A DNA stretch of 64,000 bases from Bacillus massilioanorexius (lineage in GTDB: Bacteria; Bacillota; Bacilli; Bacillales; DSM-1321). The position numbers and the translations under genes are program-made. The first letter of the stretch is position 1, and each line of letters begins with the position of its first letter. The notes beneath the pieces are model-generated. The model was not told where the DNA came from. It ran no database searches and saw only the letters and a program-made list of their open reading frames with translations. Positions 62,801-64,000 of this stretch are shown here, one piece after another. Where the stretch lies: the NCBI RefSeq assembly GCF_902374955.1, contig NZ_CABKRX010000113.1, positions 1 through 64,000 on the forward strand, in the 5' to 3' direction.

Positions 62801-64000
62801 TTGAAAAAGTCTAAATTTTCTCTGCTTTTAGTACTAACTCTAGTACTAAGCTTAGTATTGTCGGCTTGTTCAGGTGATAAGTCATCTGATAGTGACAAAA
62901 AAAGCGAAGGTAAAAAAGATGTAGCACAAGAGTTAAGGGTATTGGAATCTTCTGAAATTCCAACAATGAACAGTATTAAAGCTGAAGATACAGTTTCCTT
63001 CTCGACAATCAACAACACACAAGAAGGATTGTATCGTCAAAATGAAAAACGTGAACTAGTACCTGCAATTGCCGAAGGAGACCCTGAAGTGAATGCAGAA
63101 GGTACAGAATTTACAGTTAAATTAAAATCAGGTATCAAATGGGCAAACGGAGATGCTTTAACAGCAAAAGATTTCGTTTATGCATGGCAACAAGCTATCG
63201 ACCCAAAAAATGCTTCTCTTTACGGACCATATATGATGGACGGAAAAATCAAAGGAGCACAAGAAATTACTGATGCAGCAGCTGCAAAAAAACCTTACGA
63301 TGTTACAACTCTAGGAGTTACTGCTCCTGATGACACAACATTAGTTGTTCAAACTGAAGTGCCGATGACAGTTGAATTTTTTAAAGGGTTCGTGGCATTC
63401 CCGACATTTAATCCATTAAACCAAAAATTCGTTGAAGCACAAGGCGATAAATATGGTACAACTGCAGAAACTCATCTTTCTAACGGTCCATTCGTTTTAG
63501 CTAAATGGAATGGTCCAACTGCAACTGAATGGGTTTATGAAAAAAATGAAAACTATCGTGATGCTAAAAATGTTAGCTTAACAAAAATTACATTTAACGT
63601 ATCAAAAGATCCACAAGCAGCAGTTAACGCATTTGAATCAGGTGAAGCAGATATTACACCAAAATTATCATCTGATATCGTTCCTCAATATGAAGGAGAC
63701 GATCGCATGGTAACTTGGTTAGAGCCAAGTATCTTCTGGTTGAAATTAAACCAAAAAGATAATCCAGCTCTATCAAATGTAAACATCCGTAAAGCAATCG
63801 GAACTGCTATCAATCGTGAAGATTTAGCAAATGACGTTTTAAATAATGGTTCAATTGCTGCATACTACGCAGTACCAAAAGATTTAGTTAAAAATGAAGA
63901 TGGTGAAGATTTCCGAGATGCTAACGGAGATATGATGAAATATGATGTGAAAAAAGCAAAAGAATATTGGGCAGCAGGTTTGAAAGAACTTGGTGTTGAT
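62801..64000 (+). CDS. oppA: Oligopeptide-binding lipoprotein OppA (3' end cut by window)
   Basis: 400 codons visible, no stop before the window end. Start TTG 62801 with AAGAGGAG upstream. Lipobox LSAC (Cys23) followed by a Ser/Asp/Lys linker. SBP_bac_5 features: LRVLESSEIPTMNSIKAEDT, LKSGIKWANGDALTAKDFVYAWQQAIDPKNAS, HLSNGPFVLAKWN, NVNIRKAIGTAINRE. OppA-type peptide receptor, probably first gene of an opp operon beyond the window. Peptide import here feeds nutrition, sporulation and competence signalling in Bacillus. Confidence 0.9.
   Translation, partial: MKKSKFSLLLVLTLVLSLVLSACSGDKSSDSDKKSEGKKDVAQELRVLESSEIPTMNSIKAEDTVSFSTINNTQEGLYRQNEKRELVPAIAEGDPEVNAEGTEFTVKLKSGIKWANGDALTAKDFVYAWQQAIDPKNASLYGPYMMDGKIKGAQEITDAAAAKKPYDVTTLGVTAPDDTTLVVQTEVPMTVEFFKGFVAFPTFNPLNQKFVEAQGDKYGTTAETHLSNGPFVLAKWNGPTATEWVYEKNENYRDAKNVSLTKITFNVSKDPQAAVNAFESGEADITPKLSSDIVPQYEGDDRMVTWLEPSIFWLKLNQKDNPALSNVNIRKAIGTAINREDLANDVLNNGSIAAYYAVPKDLVKNEDGEDFRDANGDMMKYDVKKAKEYWAAGLKELGVD

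Noticed and set aside
1..64000. CRISPR array, tRNA/rRNA genes, prophage or complete insertion sequence
   Set aside because: No regularly spaced repeats, no rRNA/tRNA sequence recognised, and no transposase or phage structural gene in any supported frame.

Overview
The window comes from a low-GC, AT-rich Gram-positive bacterium of the Bacillaceae. Strong AGGAGG-type ribosome sites, frequent TTG/GTG starts, sporulation-lineage small proteins, ECF/DUF4179 and CtsR/ArgR/FapR-type control all fit. From about 17 kb to the end, gene order follows the Bacillus yitS-yitT-(yizC)-yitU-yitV-yitW-argCJBD-carAB-argF-yjzC-clpB-yjzD-yjaU-yjaV-med-comZ-fabH-fabF-yjaZ-appDFBCA-yjbA-trpS-oppA backbone. clpB between yjzC and yjzD is what I recall for the B. 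cereus side of the family rather than B. subtilis. I cannot name the species.

Layout. 0-7.2 kb is an accessory stretch: a DUF1287 protein, an ECF sigma/anti-sigma pair, a PaiB-like flavin protein, a VanZ remnant, a frameshifted unknown gene, an MFS exporter and five copies of a dispersed intergenic repeat (core CTAACCTGCCCCGTTAG). 7.2-10.7 kb holds a MATE exporter and a membrane-anchored GH13 amylase-like protein in which every catalytic position I can identify is replaced. 10.9-16.8 kb is a C4-dicarboxylate module: DAACS symporter, DctB receptor, DctS kinase and DctR regulator, plus UspA and a possible 48-residue ORF after dctB. 17-19 kb is degV/yitT. 19.2-28.4 kb is an insertion into the conserved backbone: a GlcD-type FAD oxidase divergent from a GntR(FCD) - TRAP transporter - aminotransferase - RocB-like M20 hydrolase - FMN 2-hydroxyacid oxidase operon, with a palindromic operator between the arms. 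28.4-41.4 kb returns to yit genes and the arginine operon with ARG boxes; carA carries a one-base frameshift. 41.5-64 kb holds uppP, yjzC, CtsR-controlled clpB, yjzD, med-comZ (competence), fabHF, yjaZ, the App oligopeptide ABC operon, yjbA, a nitroreductase, trpS, a DUF3899 protein and the start of oppA, cut by the window end.

How it fits together. The arginine operon should be repressed by ArgR/AhrC at boxes overlapping the argC promoter, with further boxes before carA. The inserted catabolic operon has import (TRAP), deacylation/peptidolysis (M20), transamination and two oxidases able to act on opposite 2-hydroxyacid enantiomers, which suggests use of an unidentified hydroxy- or amino-acid conjugate. 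The strongest novelty candidates are the non-catalytic GH13 protein, this catabolic island, small unannotated ORFs, and two dispersed element families. No rRNA, tRNA, CRISPR array, prophage or intact insertion sequence was seen.
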